A stretch of 64,000 nt of DNA from contig JAUJYZ010000088.1 of NCBI GenBank assembly GCA_033675265.1, forward strand, positions 1-64,000. Reading direction: 5' to 3'. The notes under the pieces were generated by a model. It saw only the letters and a program-made list of their open reading frames with translations. It did not search any database and was not told the origin of the DNA. The DNA is from Actinostola sp. cb2023. Its lineage: Eukaryota; Cnidaria; Anthozoa; Actiniaria; Actinostolidae. Within the stretch, counting starts at the first letter, position 1, and each line of letters starts with the position of its first letter. The translations under genes were made by a program, and so were the position numbers. Positions 23,281 through 34,409 of this stretch are shown piece after piece.

Positions 23281-25800
23281 ACTCAGAAACTATTCCGGCC
23301 GTAGATTTGTGTACCTATTCGTTTACTCTTGATCCATTTGCACGTACATAATATAAAGAAAGGGATTAAAGTTAGTTTGCTTTGGTTACTTTGTTTGATG
23401 ACAGATATAATACGGGAGTAATTTAGTCCGAAACCTTGAAGGTGTCGTAAAGTGCAATATGAAACCAGAAAATGTCAATCAAGCCCAAACCTTTACTCTA
23501 CAAAGCTCGTCATGTTTGGCAATCAAAATAATATTAGAATGGATAAAGCGTGATTTTCTGTGGATATTTTCAGAGACCTCCAAACTTTGCCTTGTAGCCG
23601 AATATTTGGGTTGATTGGATGACGTCACTACCGCCCGTTCCAGTCTCCCTCCAAAGTTTTCGATTTATTCACTGGCCTCGAAAAAGAAAGAGCAAAAACT
23701 AGCACTTGCCGTTGAAATTTCGAAAAACCGTTTGGTAGAGTTATTATTGATAGCTTCAAGATTGTAATTACGGAGTTTCAACTGGTTTAAAAGTTTGAGG
23801 TATTTTGATCAGAGTCCCCCTTTAAGTTATGGAAAAATGCAATGATCTTGTAAGTTTTCAGTACTTAAGAATTCAGAGTTCCATGTCCCAAATACTGTGA
23901 AATGCCCCATATATATATATGATTATTATCTATACTGAGAATTATTTTTCTACTCGCTGAATGTCGACAAACCAAATAACTTTCCATCAAAGCCAATCAT
24001 TATATATAATTATACATATGGTGCCGGAATGACTGTTTTATATACCTAAGACACATTTCAATCTGTCGAATACACATTGCAATAGGCAAAGTGCAATACG
24101 CAATAATGTGCAATACGCAATACGCACGAAACACGAGTTAACCTTTATTGAAATAGCTGTACATTCTGAATATGCTCAAATTGACTTGTTTACTATACCC
24201 AGAGCATTCAATAAACAAGTTAGAGACGATTAAAAAAGATTTTTAAAAATCACACTCTCTCCCGCACCATGTTCGTTTTTTTCCCCACACTCTATCAGAG
24301 GCCCTGATGTACATACAAAAAAATGTATAAATGTACTGTACAGGCCAGGTCCATTTTCGTTCCTCCATTATGTCAAACAGTCATGCCATACATTGCATGT
24401 CATACTCTCCCCAATCCTCCTGGCACTAAGGTGTGGGATTGCAGAAAGACTATGCAAATTTAGGAAATTGACACAACTTTGTTTGTTGTTTTCTAATAAA
24501 TTGACTGAGCTTGCATAATTTTAGACTGATTCCATAAGTCGGTCTATTCGCTCTTTGTCGATTCTGACAAGTTTTTCGCTCACCAACCGACTTATAACAC
24601 TTCTTGGTTCATTTTGATCGGCGTCGCCATTATACGGCGACCTCCAATCACGTCGCTCGTTATACATTTTGTATGGTCTGATAAGATTTGAACCAATCAC
24701 AGAACAGCTCTTATTGCTCTAAACTACTTCCGTTGTGAACTCTTTGACAAAGATTCAAAAGATCATTCCAAAGCGGGCCTTCCAAAGCCATTTTGTGAGC
24801 CATGTTTAGTGAAACTCTGGAAGGAAAAGAAAGAACTCTTTGTAGAACGAGGCATACAACAATATGAACTATTAAATTATTCAAATTTTCAGGAATTCAG
24901 GACGGTGATATACATGTACTGAGAAACCCCCCAAACGTTATCCTTCTCGATCAGACAGACGTACAACAATCATCCACCAAACCTACCTTGACTACTTCTT
25001 CAGTATTGAAAACATACCTGAGAAACGCTAAACTGTACACGTAAGACCGTAGCAAACTTCGTTCGATTCACAGAAAACAGCAGGCGTCACTGGACAGTGG
25101 ACTGGAACGAGCCTCGTTTGGATGAAACGAAAAAAATACTCATCAATTTTATATAAAACAACATCATTTGTGTTGATAATAAAGTTTTACATGAAACGAA
25201 AATGTAGGTTTTTCTTTGCAACGAAAGAAACTGATTGAAAACGGAGTCCATCGAGTTTGTATCGTGAGTGAATAGCTTGGGCTTCCTGTGGTTTATGGCC
25301 CGCGATACAATAGGTCAGTGTTGTCTACGCGTTTTCGATATTTTATTCAAACGGAATTTTTACCAAATGATTATGGCGTTCAAAAGACGCCATACATTTA
25401 CACTAATATTGAACTTGGGATACCTGTGCTCTCCCGGATTATCCGGGAGTCTCCAGATTTCAAGAGCATGCATCGTACGGCTTCCTTATATGGGCAGTAC
25501 AGTGGTCGGCCATATGTACGTGAGAGATGTCACTGATGTACGTGAGAGATGTCACTGATGTACGTACAGAAGTCTCGTGCCAGTTTCCCAGAAATTGGAC
25601 CGCGTGAGATGAGATTTTCAAGATGGCGGACCGAGCCAACAAGAGCGAGCTTTATTTATATGGAAGATTTTCTTTAAACGGTAAATGCGAATGAGGAACT
25701 AGTGGATTAAAGACATAAATGAGAGCCTCTTCTACTCCTACTAGTATAATGATGTCTACCAATAAGGTAAATCTATAAATATTAGCTTAACCCTTCACAT
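23281..25800. other. Mostly unassigned intergenic sequence
   Basis: Contains stretches shared with 19276-19500 (near 23880-23910 and 24070-24400), including a stray 21-bp unit. AATAAAG near 25178 is a polyadenylation-like word with no assigned gene. A palindrome, CTCCCGGATTATCCGGGAG, lies near 25432, three copies of a 22-bp GTACGTGAGAGATGTCACTG repeat lie at 25516-25563, and a YY1-like CAAGATGGCGGAC word lies near 25620. A possible short coding stretch is listed separately. Confidence 0.4.
24693..24923 (+). other. Possible short coding stretch, unassigned
   Basis: A stop-free frame of about 75 codons ends with TGA near 24921. It has a composition unlike the AT-rich background, including a FCEPC motif followed by a Lys/Glu-rich segment (KLWKEKKELFVERG). 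There is no ATG near its start and no family is recognised. It could be an exon fragment or chance. Confidence 0.18.
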
Positions 25801-25889
25801 ATCCTCATTCTCCAATTAGGAATTTTGTGCCCCTTTTGCGCCTGATATTTGAAATAGGATGTTAGTTTATCGTTGTAGTGAACATAGCA

Positions 25890-26215
25890 AAGTCTCATAT
25901 ATGCTATATAGGTATGTGCCCCCAAATAGGGTATGGTTTTTGAACCTCCAGATCCTTAAATTGGGTACCATATTTTGATTTTTCACCATAAAATAAAATA
26001 TTCGATCTTTAAATTGGGTACACTTTTTTTTATTTTGACTAAAAAATCCGCTTAGCGTAACAGCCAGCGTATGTACTTCTGATATTAGCGATTTCCAAAG
26101 GAATACTATTAACTTTTTTCCTTAAATTGGGTCTATATTTCAGTGACAAATCCTTGGCAACGGTATGAATTTTCCAATTCTTCATCCTTAAATAGGGTCA
26201 GGGTTTCGACATCCG
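25890..26215 (+). repeat. AGGGTATGG interspersed repeat, 5' part (split)
   Basis: Repeated phrases such as GGTATGTGCCCCCAAATAGGG, TATGGTTTTTGAACCTCCAG, CTTAAATTGGGTACC and AATAGGGTCAGGGTTTCGAC are the hallmarks of this family. A reverse copy lies at 59040-59400 and a diverged one at 35930-36482. The copy is interrupted at 26216 and resumes at 30587 (GGGCACACCCCTATC). From memory, the family is common in coral genomes. Confidence 0.8.
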
Positions 26216-26406
26216 CACTGTTATTTTCAAGGAGTTAGTTCAACTCCAAAAAGGGAGTTAAAAAAAAAGGTACAGAATGACTCTCTTTTCTGGAGTTGAT
26301 TTAACTCTGTCATGTTTTACTCTTTATAGGAGTAAAATTTACTCTAGTGTTAGAGTTATATTTACTCTTTTTAAGAAGTCGTAACAACCCTGGTAGGAGT
26401 TAAACT

Positions 26407-26945
26407 TACTCTACCGTTGGAGTTACAATTACTCTTTTCAGGAGTAAAACTTACTCTAGTGTTGGAGTTACAATTACTCTTTTCAGGAGTAAAACTTACT
26501 CTAGTGTTGGAGTTACAATTACTCTTTTCTGGAGTAAAACTTACTCTAGTGTTGGAGTTACAATTACTCTTTTCAGGAGTAAAACTTACTCTAGTGTTGG
26601 AGTTACAATTACTCTTTTCAGGAGTAAAACTTACTCTAGTGTTGGAGTTACAATTACTCTTTTCAGGAGTTAAACTTACTCTAGTGTTGGAGTTACAATT
26701 ACTCTTTTCAGGAGTTAAACTTACTCTAGTGTTGGAGTTACAATTACTCTTTTCAGGAGTAAAACTTACTCTAGTGTTGGAGTTACAATTACTCTTTTCA
26801 GGAGTAAAACTTACTCTAGTGTTGGAGTTACAATTACTCTTTTCAGGAGTTAAACTTACTCTAGTGTTGGAGTTACAATTACTCTTTTCAGGAGTAAAAC
26901 TTACTCTAGTGTTGGAGTTACAATTACTATTTTCAGGAGTTAAAA
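26407..26945. repeat. 45-bp minisatellite, ~12 copies
   Basis: The unit is GGAGTTACAATTACTCTTTT followed by CAGGAGTAAAACTTACTCTA and GTGTT. Copies are near identical except for a TAAAAC/TTAAAC change. Because 45 is divisible by three, it yields a 189-codon periodic frame (ELQLLFSGVKLTLVL repeats) that is a by-product, not a gene. Confidence 0.95.
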
Positions 26946-27635
26946 CTGTAAAAATGGATTGGTTAAATCTACCCCAAAAAGGTTAATAAGTGGATCTGAG
27001 GTAACCATTTTAGAATTGGTTCTTTTAACCATTTATTAATTGGTAATTTCGACCACCAATATGGTGGTAACATGAACCATTGCCTTTTGGTTATTTCAAA
27101 CCAATTTAGAACTGTACCTTGGATGGATCTGAGGTAATCGATTTAAAATGGTTAAACTGTGTTATTTCAACCAATGTTTATTGGTTGAAACACATTGGTA
27201 GAATCAACCATTTCTCAAAGTGGTCATTTTAACACAAATTAACACCCCAAACCAAACAGGCTATTTGATTTTTTATATTGAAAACAAAACAAATTGACAT
27301 ACTTTCAAATGGAATGGATTTTCTGCTGAAATATTTATTTGAAAAGTGGGTAGAATTTATAACCATTTTCCCAAATGGTCATTTTAACAAAATTACAAAG
27401 GTAAAAGTCACAAAACAAAATATATATTTTTGCTGAAATATTCATTTAAAAATGAGTTATACTGATACAAGCTACATGTACAGAATGTATAGGCGGCTAC
27501 ACTAAAGACCATTGATTGATTGATCGATTGGTACCGGACACTGTGACTTGAACTGGGATAACTGCTCTCTGCCATCAACTGGAAACAATGTAATAACAAA
27601 ATCTAATGTTGGTTTGTAGGTTGGATAATTCATGA

Positions 27636-28717
27636 CAAAACTTTTTGTATCTTCAACTGGAGTTTTATTTCAAAACTGCCAAGCTTTCGGGCTAAGCGCC
27701 CATCTTCAGGGCTAAATACATAACATCTAATTACAACGGCTATAAGTATACGAACACAAACAAACAAACGCCACCAAACAAGCAAGCTCGTGCGCAACAA
27801 ACTGAACAGTCTCGCACAAAGCAAACAAAATCGAACAACGCCAGATATAAAGATGAAAAAGGTGCGCGAGGAATAGAAAATGAAGTATTAACGTAAGAAT
27901 TGAAAATAATAAATAGAAAGGTAGCCAAAAAACGAAACCAGTGCGCGATGAACTATAAAAACAGAATAAAATTGAGTAAACGAATGATTGAATAAAAGAA
28001 TGAACGAATGAATGAACGAATGGATGAACAAATAAATGAATGATAGAATGAACGAACGAATGAATGAATGAACGAAATAATGAATGAACGAATGGATGGA
28101 TGAAAGAATAAATGAAAAAAATGAATGAAATAATGAATGAACGAAAGAATGAGTAAATGAACCTACATGCCACTAATTAACAAGCAATAATTGCGCAATT
28201 TATTTATTTATTTATTATTATTTTATTATTATTATTCATCCTTCCATTCATTTACTCATTCTTTCGTTCATTCATTATTTCATTTATTCTTTCATCCATT
28301 AGTACATTCATTATTTCGTTCATTCTTTCATTCGTTCATCCATTCGTTCATTCTTTTATTCAATCATTCGGTTACTCAATTATATTCTGTTTTTTATAGT
28401 TCATCGCGCTCTGGTTTCGTTTTTTTGGCTACCTTTCTATTTATTATTTTCAATTCTTACGTTAATACTTCATTTTCTATCCTCGCGCACCTTTTTCATT
28501 CTTTCTATCTGGCATTGTTCGATTTTGTTTGCTTTGTGCGAGACTGTTCAGTTTGTTGCGCACGGGCTTGCTTGTTTGGTGGCGTTTTGTTGTTTGTGTT
28601 CGTATACTTATAGCCGTTGTAATTATATTTTATGCATTTAGCCCTGAATATGGGCGCTTAGCCCGAAAGCTTGGCAGTTTTGAAATAAAACTCAGGTTGA
28701 AGATACAAAAAGTTTTG
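27636..28717. repeat. ~1.1-kb inverted-arm element
   Basis: The left arm (27636-28160) starts CAAAACTTTTTGTATCTTCA, continues with AAGCTTTCGGGCTAAGCGCC and ends in an (GAATGAAC)-like low-complexity tract. The right arm (28240-28717) is its reverse complement, ending in the mirrored (ATTC)n tract. Arms of roughly 480-520 bp differ by a few per cent and meet at an AT-rich centre near 28200. CGAAAGCTTGGCAGTTTTGA beside AATAAAA resembles a retroelement end; a similar phrase occurs near 42879. The periodic minus/plus ORFs over it are compositional. Confidence 0.8.
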
Positions 28718-28765
28718 TAATGTAATAACAGCTGCATGAAGAATTACAAAAATAGCTTTCTGCAG

Positions 28766-28986
28766 AGCCAGTGGAACAACATGTTACTAATCCAAATTCA
28801 ACTTTAGTTCAAAGCAATCAACCTACATATAAACAATTCCAATTAATCAGATGTGAGCACCAAGCAAGGCTGTCCATAAGACAACCTCAGCCAGGCATAT
28901 ACCAGAAGGCAAGGGTCACTTGCCTTGATATAACGACGGCTCCTGATCGACAAGAATGTCATATATTGCGAGTGAAAACAAATTAA
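28766..28986 (+). other. Possible terminal exon, unassigned
   Basis: A 3' splice-like site (TAGCTTTCTGCAG ending at 28765) is followed by 73 open codons to TAA. The peptide is rich in Gln and has plain globular composition (for example QLIRCEHQARLS and KARVTCLDITTAPD). No family is recognised. It lies inside the 4.4-kb element, so if real it would be a captured exon or part of the element's own gene. Confidence 0.22.
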
Positions 28987-29235
28987 TGGCCAAATCACTG
29001 ATTCATATTGTAAGAATAACTTCCATGTTTTTACACTGGCTTCGCAGGAATATAATGTATAATGTACATGTATTAGCATCCATCAAGTTTTGTTACAGAG
29101 GTTGTTTTAGGTATAAGGTAAAGAATGAATCAAGGTTTCGTTTATATAAGCTTAGCTTAGTTAACTTATCAGATTTCACGAGTGATCACGAGGAATAGTA
29201 GACTGCAAAACAGCTCCTAATTCTTCGCTAAACAC

Positions 29236-29352
29236 CGTGGACAACAGTCGAAGTTCGTTCGAATCGTTGGGGCCACATGAGAATGCATATGATTGTTTTT
29301 TCTCGCGGCCCCAACGACTCGATCAAACTTCAACTCTTCTCGAAGGTCTACA
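29236..29352. repeat. Foldback MITE
   Basis: GAATCGTTGGGGCC pairs with GGCCCCAACGACTCG, and GTCGAAGTTCG and GTGGAC pair with GAAGGTCTAC-side words; the loop is AT-rich. Confidence 0.6.
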
Positions 29353-30019
29353 CGAGTAGTCAACTGATCTTACCTCGCAAACGATGTGTAATTCCTTGTT
29401 CCTCGCTTCAGGTTTTGGCCGTAATGATCCTAACACATACATGAACTGTTCCACAACAATTCCAGGACATTTCATAGTAGAAATGGTCGATTATTTTACT
29501 AAACAAAGTCTCTTATTCTGTCCGGCTTGCAACGTTCAACGTGAAACAGAACGGCGGTATGAATGTTTGCCCGCCTAAAATTCAAATTAGACATTGCTAG
29601 CCAATCACAGTGAAGCTCTAACGACAGCTTTCCAAATAAGGTTAATCCTTTAATCCTTTAATCCTTTTAAGATCAATACGATTCATTTGGCCGAGTAACA
29701 CGAGTTTTAAAATGATAATATTATTGTTCGCAAGTTCAATTCTGGATATTTTACCATTCTAGAAAGATATGTTTAAGTAAAGCTGAGGACAATCTCAATA
29801 GGATCGTAAACTCTAACTGATTCAACTGGACACTTATGGAATGTTATATTCAGGGTTGATAATCTCACGGAAATTCCAAATAAAGGACTCCAAATAAATT
29901 ATATTAGTGTATGCACCATTCATATTGCATTGGTACTTTTAAATGTAACTGACATTGATTCTTGGTTGAAATATAACCACTTCACTATTGGTCATAGTAA
30001 CCAATAAGAATGGGTATTG

Positions 30020-30370
30020 AAGGTGTTGATTCGACTCCATCAAAATATACTCCAATGGCAAAGAGTTAATCTAACTCTGACAGGAGTAAATTTAAATGGA
30101 GAGTTAAAACAACTCCTTCCGAATATTACTCCCCTGATAGTAGATTTTACTCCAATTGAAGGTGTTGATTCAACTCCATCAAAATATACTCCAAACAAAG
30201 AGTTAATCTAACTCTGACAGGAGTAAATTTAATGGAGAGTTAAAACAACTCCTTCCGAATATTACTCCCCTGATAGTAGATTTTACTCCAATTGAAGGTG
30301 TTGATTCGACTCCATCAAAATATACTCCAAACAAAGAGTTAATCTAACTCTGTGTGTGGTATCACAGGAG
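30020..30370. repeat. ~137-bp tandem repeat, ~2.4 copies
   Basis: AAGGTGTTGATTCGACTCCA begins units near 30020, 30158 and 30294; each contains CAAAGAGTTAATCTAACTCT and GAGTTAAAACAACTCCTTCC. It forms most of the right arm of the 4.4-kb element. Confidence 0.85.
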
Positions 30371-30586
30371 TAAATTTAACTCCTAAAGGGGAGTAAAATA
30401 TCAAGATATTAGCTCATATTCTATTGGGAGTTAAAATAACTCCCACGCGGGTCATATTTACTCTACCCATATAGTTAAAATAACTCCCATATATGGGTTA
30501 CTTTAACTCCACACTAGTAACTCCACATGGTGGAGTCATTATAACCCTTATAGGCGAGTAGTTACAACTCCTTGAAAATAACAGTG

Positions 30587-30604
30587 TGGGCACACCCCTA
30601 TCTA
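30587..30604 (+). repeat. AGGGTATGG repeat, short continuation
   Basis: GGGCACACCCCTATC-type sequence continues the repeat broken at 26215; it is broken again at 30605 and may resume at 30892 (TAACCCCTATCC). Confidence 0.55.
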
Positions 30605-30891
30605 CCCTGGTTCCAGAGGCTTTGTTAAGCTTTATAATACGATGCAGCGAGAAAGAAAATCAAAGCCTCTGGTCGCAGCTGTTACGAATCTCACTTTTCG
30701 TAAGACTTCCCCCTTCGCTGATTGGTTGATTGCATCTGACATGTTTGAAGGCTGTCATTCATTAGGTGTTTGCATGAAAGTGAGATTCGTAACGGCTGCG
30801 ACCAGAGGCTTTGTTTTCTTTCTCGCTGCTTCGCAGCTCGCGGGATACAAACATCATATTATAGAGTTTGACAAAGCCTCTGGAACCAGGG
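30605..30891. mobile_element. TA-flanked MITE, CCCTGGTTCCAG termini
   Basis: The 287-bp element is flanked by TA at 30603-30604 and 30892-30893. CCCTGGTTCCAGAGGCTTTG and its reverse complement form the ends; a second inner pair, CAAAGCCTCTGGTCGCAGC against GCTGCGACCAGAGGCTTTG, continues through GTTACGAATCTCACTTT. There is no transposase. The 92-codon plus frame over it is a by-product. Confidence 0.8.
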
Positions 30892-30893
30892 TA

Positions 30894-31490
30894 ACCCCTA
30901 TCCTAATTTCCCGTGGCTGAATTCACAAACCTTGTTGGAGGAAGGTTATGTCGTCTTGTTTTCAAAATAACCACAATAATTCATAGAGATATGGATTTAT
31001 CAATCCAGTACTAGTACTGCAAAGGGTTTAGAGATCTTTAGAACTTAGAACGAATCAAAGTGAGTTGATACACGCAGTGAAGAGAACAGCTGTGAGGTTT
31101 TCAAACACTGAGCCGAGGTAAACCCATATTTACACTTCATCCAAACATTGTTTAATCACTCTGCGATGTCTAGTTTATGTATATATGTTGTAGTTTAAAA
31201 TGATTTTTGGTTCAATTTAAATTGAACTGGTTTAATTTAAATTGAACTGACCAGTTTAATTTAAATTGAACCGGTTCAAGTTCTATTATTTCTTTGCTTA
31301 ATATGCCATTAACCGCTTCAGTTTTTTTTATAAATTTAATGATTTTCCTACACCACATGATAATTTCTTCACTGTAAACCACAAATCCTCAATCAAACCT
31401 CCAAAATATGGTTAACACTGGCTATAACCACCATACTATAATAGACCTCATATTACTGTACTTTTTCTGCATAAAAATCATTAGACTCAT
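30894..31490. other. No gene; short palindromes
   Basis: 31210-31276 is built of repeated GGTTCAATTTAAATTGAAC words in both orientations. The remainder is unassigned. Confidence 0.45.
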
Positions 31491-31493
31491 CAG

Positions 31494-31555
31494 CACAGGA
31501 GAAGGTGCCTGGGAAGAGAGTGCCAGTCATCGCGCAGACCACGCACACCAAGGAG
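31494..31555 (+). CDS. Candidate coding exon 1, unassigned protein
   Basis: A 62-bp stretch follows AG at 31492-31493 and ends at a donor, GAG|GTAACC. In one frame it reads 20 codons of basic, globular-looking protein (KVPGKRVPVIAQTTHTKE). Splicing from this donor to the AG that ends at 34297 keeps the frame and adds 37 codons to a stop. The exon end GCACACCAAGGAG (31543-31555) is repeated exactly at 34285-34297. No family is recognised; upstream exons were not identified. Confidence 0.3.
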
Positions 31556-31639
31556 GTAACCATGGTAACCCAGCCTCGGTTCACCACCTCTCACCTCTCA
31601 CACTGACAGCTGTCAGTTGAAAGTACTTACCTATTCCAT

Positions 31640-32305
31640 ACTTACCAAAAAGGGAGGGTGGGTTTGGGAGAAAAAGTTCTGAAAGCAGAATGAGCGATAC
31701 TCTTGCATAGATACGTGACGATCTGCAAACTTACCTGCTGCGTGACCCTGCTATAGCCTGGGGTGCCCCCACAGCAAGATGCACAACCGCTGGCCAGCAT
31801 GCTCAGCTTCACGTTGAGTAGATACGCATGTTCAGCAATATGGGTGCCGCATGACCCTGAGACAACAATACAGGTGCCACGTGACCCTAAAACTGCACGA
31901 CTGAGCGCTTTTCCCATGTGCCTTGATTTTAACAGTGTTAGCATATGCAGTACCTGCAACAGTTGTTGTTTCTTTACAATACATGTAGGCTGAAAAGCCA
32001 AACATCTGATTCAATCTATTGTACATACATGTACATTGCAGTCATACTGTTTGCTATTTGTAGACTTTTGTAGACAATGTCAACATTATAAATTTAATAA
32101 TAATGAAATGTTCTTTGGTGATTCATACAGCCCTTTGGATGCTTGCCCATTGTGTTGCCACTACACCTGAGTGACAAAGGATGACCACACCACAAACCCG
32201 TACAGCAGGACGATGAAGTATTACATACATGTGGCAAATGAGGAAAATCGGAAATCTGTAAGTGAAAAATCACAGCAATCATTAAACACCAATCACAAGC
32301 AACAC
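31640..32305. other. No recognised gene
   Basis: Frames on both strands at 31642-32026 are shadows of one another with no domain. TGCCGCATGACCCTGAGAC / TGCCACGTGACCCTAAAAC is a short local duplication near 31843-31894. Confidence 0.4.
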
Positions 32306-32468
32306 TAACAACACACCTTACTGTTACAAATGATATGATTGTACATCTCTACAATCATTACATACCTTTCACTAATCACAAGAAATATGGCACACCTTAC
32401 TGTTACAAATGATATGATTGTACATCTCTCCAATCATATTACACACCCTACACTAATCACAAGAAATA
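32306..32468. repeat. ~90-bp tandem repeat, left part (split by an element)
   Basis: CACACCTTACTGTTACAAAT, GATATGATTGTACATCTCTC and CTAATCACAAGAAATATGGC form units near 32315 and 32392. The same units continue at 34065-34190 on the far side of the element at 32469-34062. Confidence 0.85.
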
Positions 32469-34062
32469 TGGCAAGCCAAACATGACGAAAGTGTATTGAG
32501 TTTCAAATCACCCCTTGAGAAATAGGAACCACTATACGAGAATCAGAAATCACTATACGATAATAAGAAATCACTATATGAGAATAGGAAATCACTATAT
32601 GAGAATATAGAATCACCATGCGAGAATAAAGAATCACCATATAAATATGAGAATGAGAAATCACTAGTCGAGATGTAACACGAAATCACCAGTCGAGAAT
32701 ATCGATTGACATTCACAAAATATCGATTGGAATGTTCTTGCGTCTTCGAGGTGTGCGGTCAGCGGTCTTTCGAGAACTGCGTGGTTTATTTGTTTATTAT
32801 TCGTTCATTATTTATTTATTTATAAGTCATTTATTTATTTATAATTTATTTATTCATTATTTATTTATTCATAATCTATTTATTTATTTATTTATTATTT
32901 ATCCATTATTCATTTATATATTTTTTATTGATTTCTTTTTTATTGATTATGTATTGATTATTTATTTGTTTAATATTTATTTATTTATTATTTATTTATT
33001 ATTTGTTTATTATTTATTTATTTATTATTATTTATTATTTATTATTTTGTATTAATTATTTTTTGTATTAATTATTTTGTATTAAAAATTTTTTTATTTT
33101 TAAATTTTCATTTTTTATTTATTTTATTTATTTATTTATTATTTGTTTATTATTTATTTATTTGTTTATTATTATTTTGTATTCATTATTTTGTATTCAT
33201 TATTTTGTATTCATTATTTTTTTATTTTTTAAATTTACATTTTTAAATTTTTTATTTATTTTATTTATTTATTAATTTATTATTATTTTTAATTTTAATT
33301 TTATTTTTTATACTTTTTATTTTTGATTGATTGATTTTTGATTGATTTTTGATTTTTTGATTTTTAATCAGGAGCCCATGTTTTTATTTATTTATTTTAT
33401 ATTTATTTTTAATATTTATCTCTTACCGTAATCTATTTTTCCAGCCATTTTCTCTCCCCTCCCACTTTTCCTTTTATTCTCCACTTTCCTTCTCCTATTT
33501 CTCTTTATTTCCATATGTATGGATTAAATTGCATTTGCCGCCCATATAATCTTCAGAAGTGAAGACGTCCGCCATTTTGCTTCGACAAAAAGCGGCGGCG
33601 CTGACCGCTTACCTCGAAGACACAAGAAGATTTTAATTGTATCGATATTTTGTGAATTTCAATCAACATTCTCGTATAGTAATTTCATGTTACATCTCGA
33701 CTGGTGATTTGTTATTCTGGCATGGTGATCTTTATACTCGCATAGTGATTTTGCCTCATTCTCACATAGTTATTTCTTATTCTCATATAGTGATTTTCTT
33801 ATTCTCGTAGTGATTTCCTATTCTCGTATAGTGAATTTTTATTCTCGTATGGTGATTCCTATTCTCGTATAGTGAATTTTTATTATCGTATAGCGATATT
33901 TCATTCTCGTATGGTGATTCCATATTTCTTGTATAGTGGTTTCTTATTTTCGTATAGTGATTCCATATTCTCGTATAGTGATTCCATATTCTCGTATAGT
34001 GGTTCCTATTTCTCAAGGGGTGATTTGAAACTCAATACACTTTTGTCATGTTTGGCTTGCCA
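32469..34062. mobile_element. TA-flanked 1.6-kb element, TGGCAAGCCAAAC termini
   Basis: It is flanked by TA at 32467-32468 and 34063-34064. The inverted ends start TGGCAAGCCAAACATGACG and continue through GTGTATTGAGTTTCAAATCA. Next to each end is an array of about 20-bp units of the AATCACTATACGAGAATAGG type: about nine on the left (32520-32700) and, reversed, about fifteen on the right (33680-34010). GTCGAGATGTAACA..ATCGATTG and GCGGTCAGCGGTC-type words pair further in. The core (about 32775-33420) is low-complexity TTTATTTA sequence. No transposase is seen. Confidence 0.85.
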
Positions 34063-34064
34063 TA

Positions 34065-34190
34065 AGCAACACTAACAACACACCTTACTGTTACAAATGA
34101 TATGATTGTACATCTCTCCAATCATTACACACCCTACACCAATCACAATCATAGCACACCCTACTGTTACAAATGATGTGTACCCGTACA
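34065..34190. repeat. ~90-bp tandem repeat, right part
   Basis: Continuation of the units at 32306-32468: CACACCTTACTGTTACAAAT near 34080 and a diverged copy near 34148. Confidence 0.8.
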
Positions 34191-34297
34191 TAACTTTAAT
34201 TAATTACATTTGTACTTGTTGAGAGTTCAATTGATTTTATGTTTTTAGTTGATTTTCTGTTATTGCTTATAGATCCATAACTAAGCACACCAAGGAG

Positions 34298-34409
34298 TTC
34301 CACCAATTGGTACAGAAGTACAAAGCCAACAATGCCAGACCGAGTTACAGTGGTTCCACTAAAAAGCTATTTGTTTTTAATATAGATGACAATGGGGCAA
34401 ACTATTGAA
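34298..34409 (+). CDS. Candidate terminal exon, unassigned protein
   Basis: In frame with 31494-31555 if splicing uses the AG at 34296-34297. It encodes 37 codons (with FHQLVQKYKANNARPSYSG at the start and FNIDDNGANY at the end) to TGA. A stronger-looking acceptor (TTATTGCTTATAG, ending 34272) would instead give an early stop. Codons are balanced and unlike the surrounding AT-rich sequence. No family is recognised. Confidence 0.3.

Larger units (their letters stand above)
26216..30586. mobile_element. 4.4-kb element built of GGAGTT/AACTCC and GGTT/AACC words
   Basis: Terminal inverted repeats of about 21 bp (CACTGTTATTTTCAAGGAGT) lie at 26216 and, reversed, ending at 30586. The outer arms consist of repeated GGAGTT and AACTCC words in alternating orientation: a 45-bp array on the left, a ~137-bp tandem repeat plus scattered words on the right. 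The next inner layers (26950-27260 and about 29935-30010) use GGTT/AACC words in the same way. The middle holds a separate inverted-arm insert (27636-28717). It sits inside an AGGGTATGG repeat. No transposase was found and the target-site duplication is unclear. Confidence 0.65.

Noticed and set aside
26417..26986. 189-residue periodic protein (15-residue unit)
   Set aside because: By-product of the 45-bp minisatellite inside a mobile element.
27727..28613. Membrane-protein-like frames rich in Phe/Ser/His
   Set aside because: They arise from the (ATTC)n/(GAATGAAC)n tracts of an inverted-arm element and mirror each other on the two arms.
29260..29300. tRNA-like TTCGAATC word
   Set aside because: No A box at the right distance and no cloverleaf; it is part of a foldback arm.
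32732..33055. Phe/Ile/Tyr-rich 107-codon frame
   Set aside because: Translation of the TTTATTTA low-complexity core of the 32469-34062 element.
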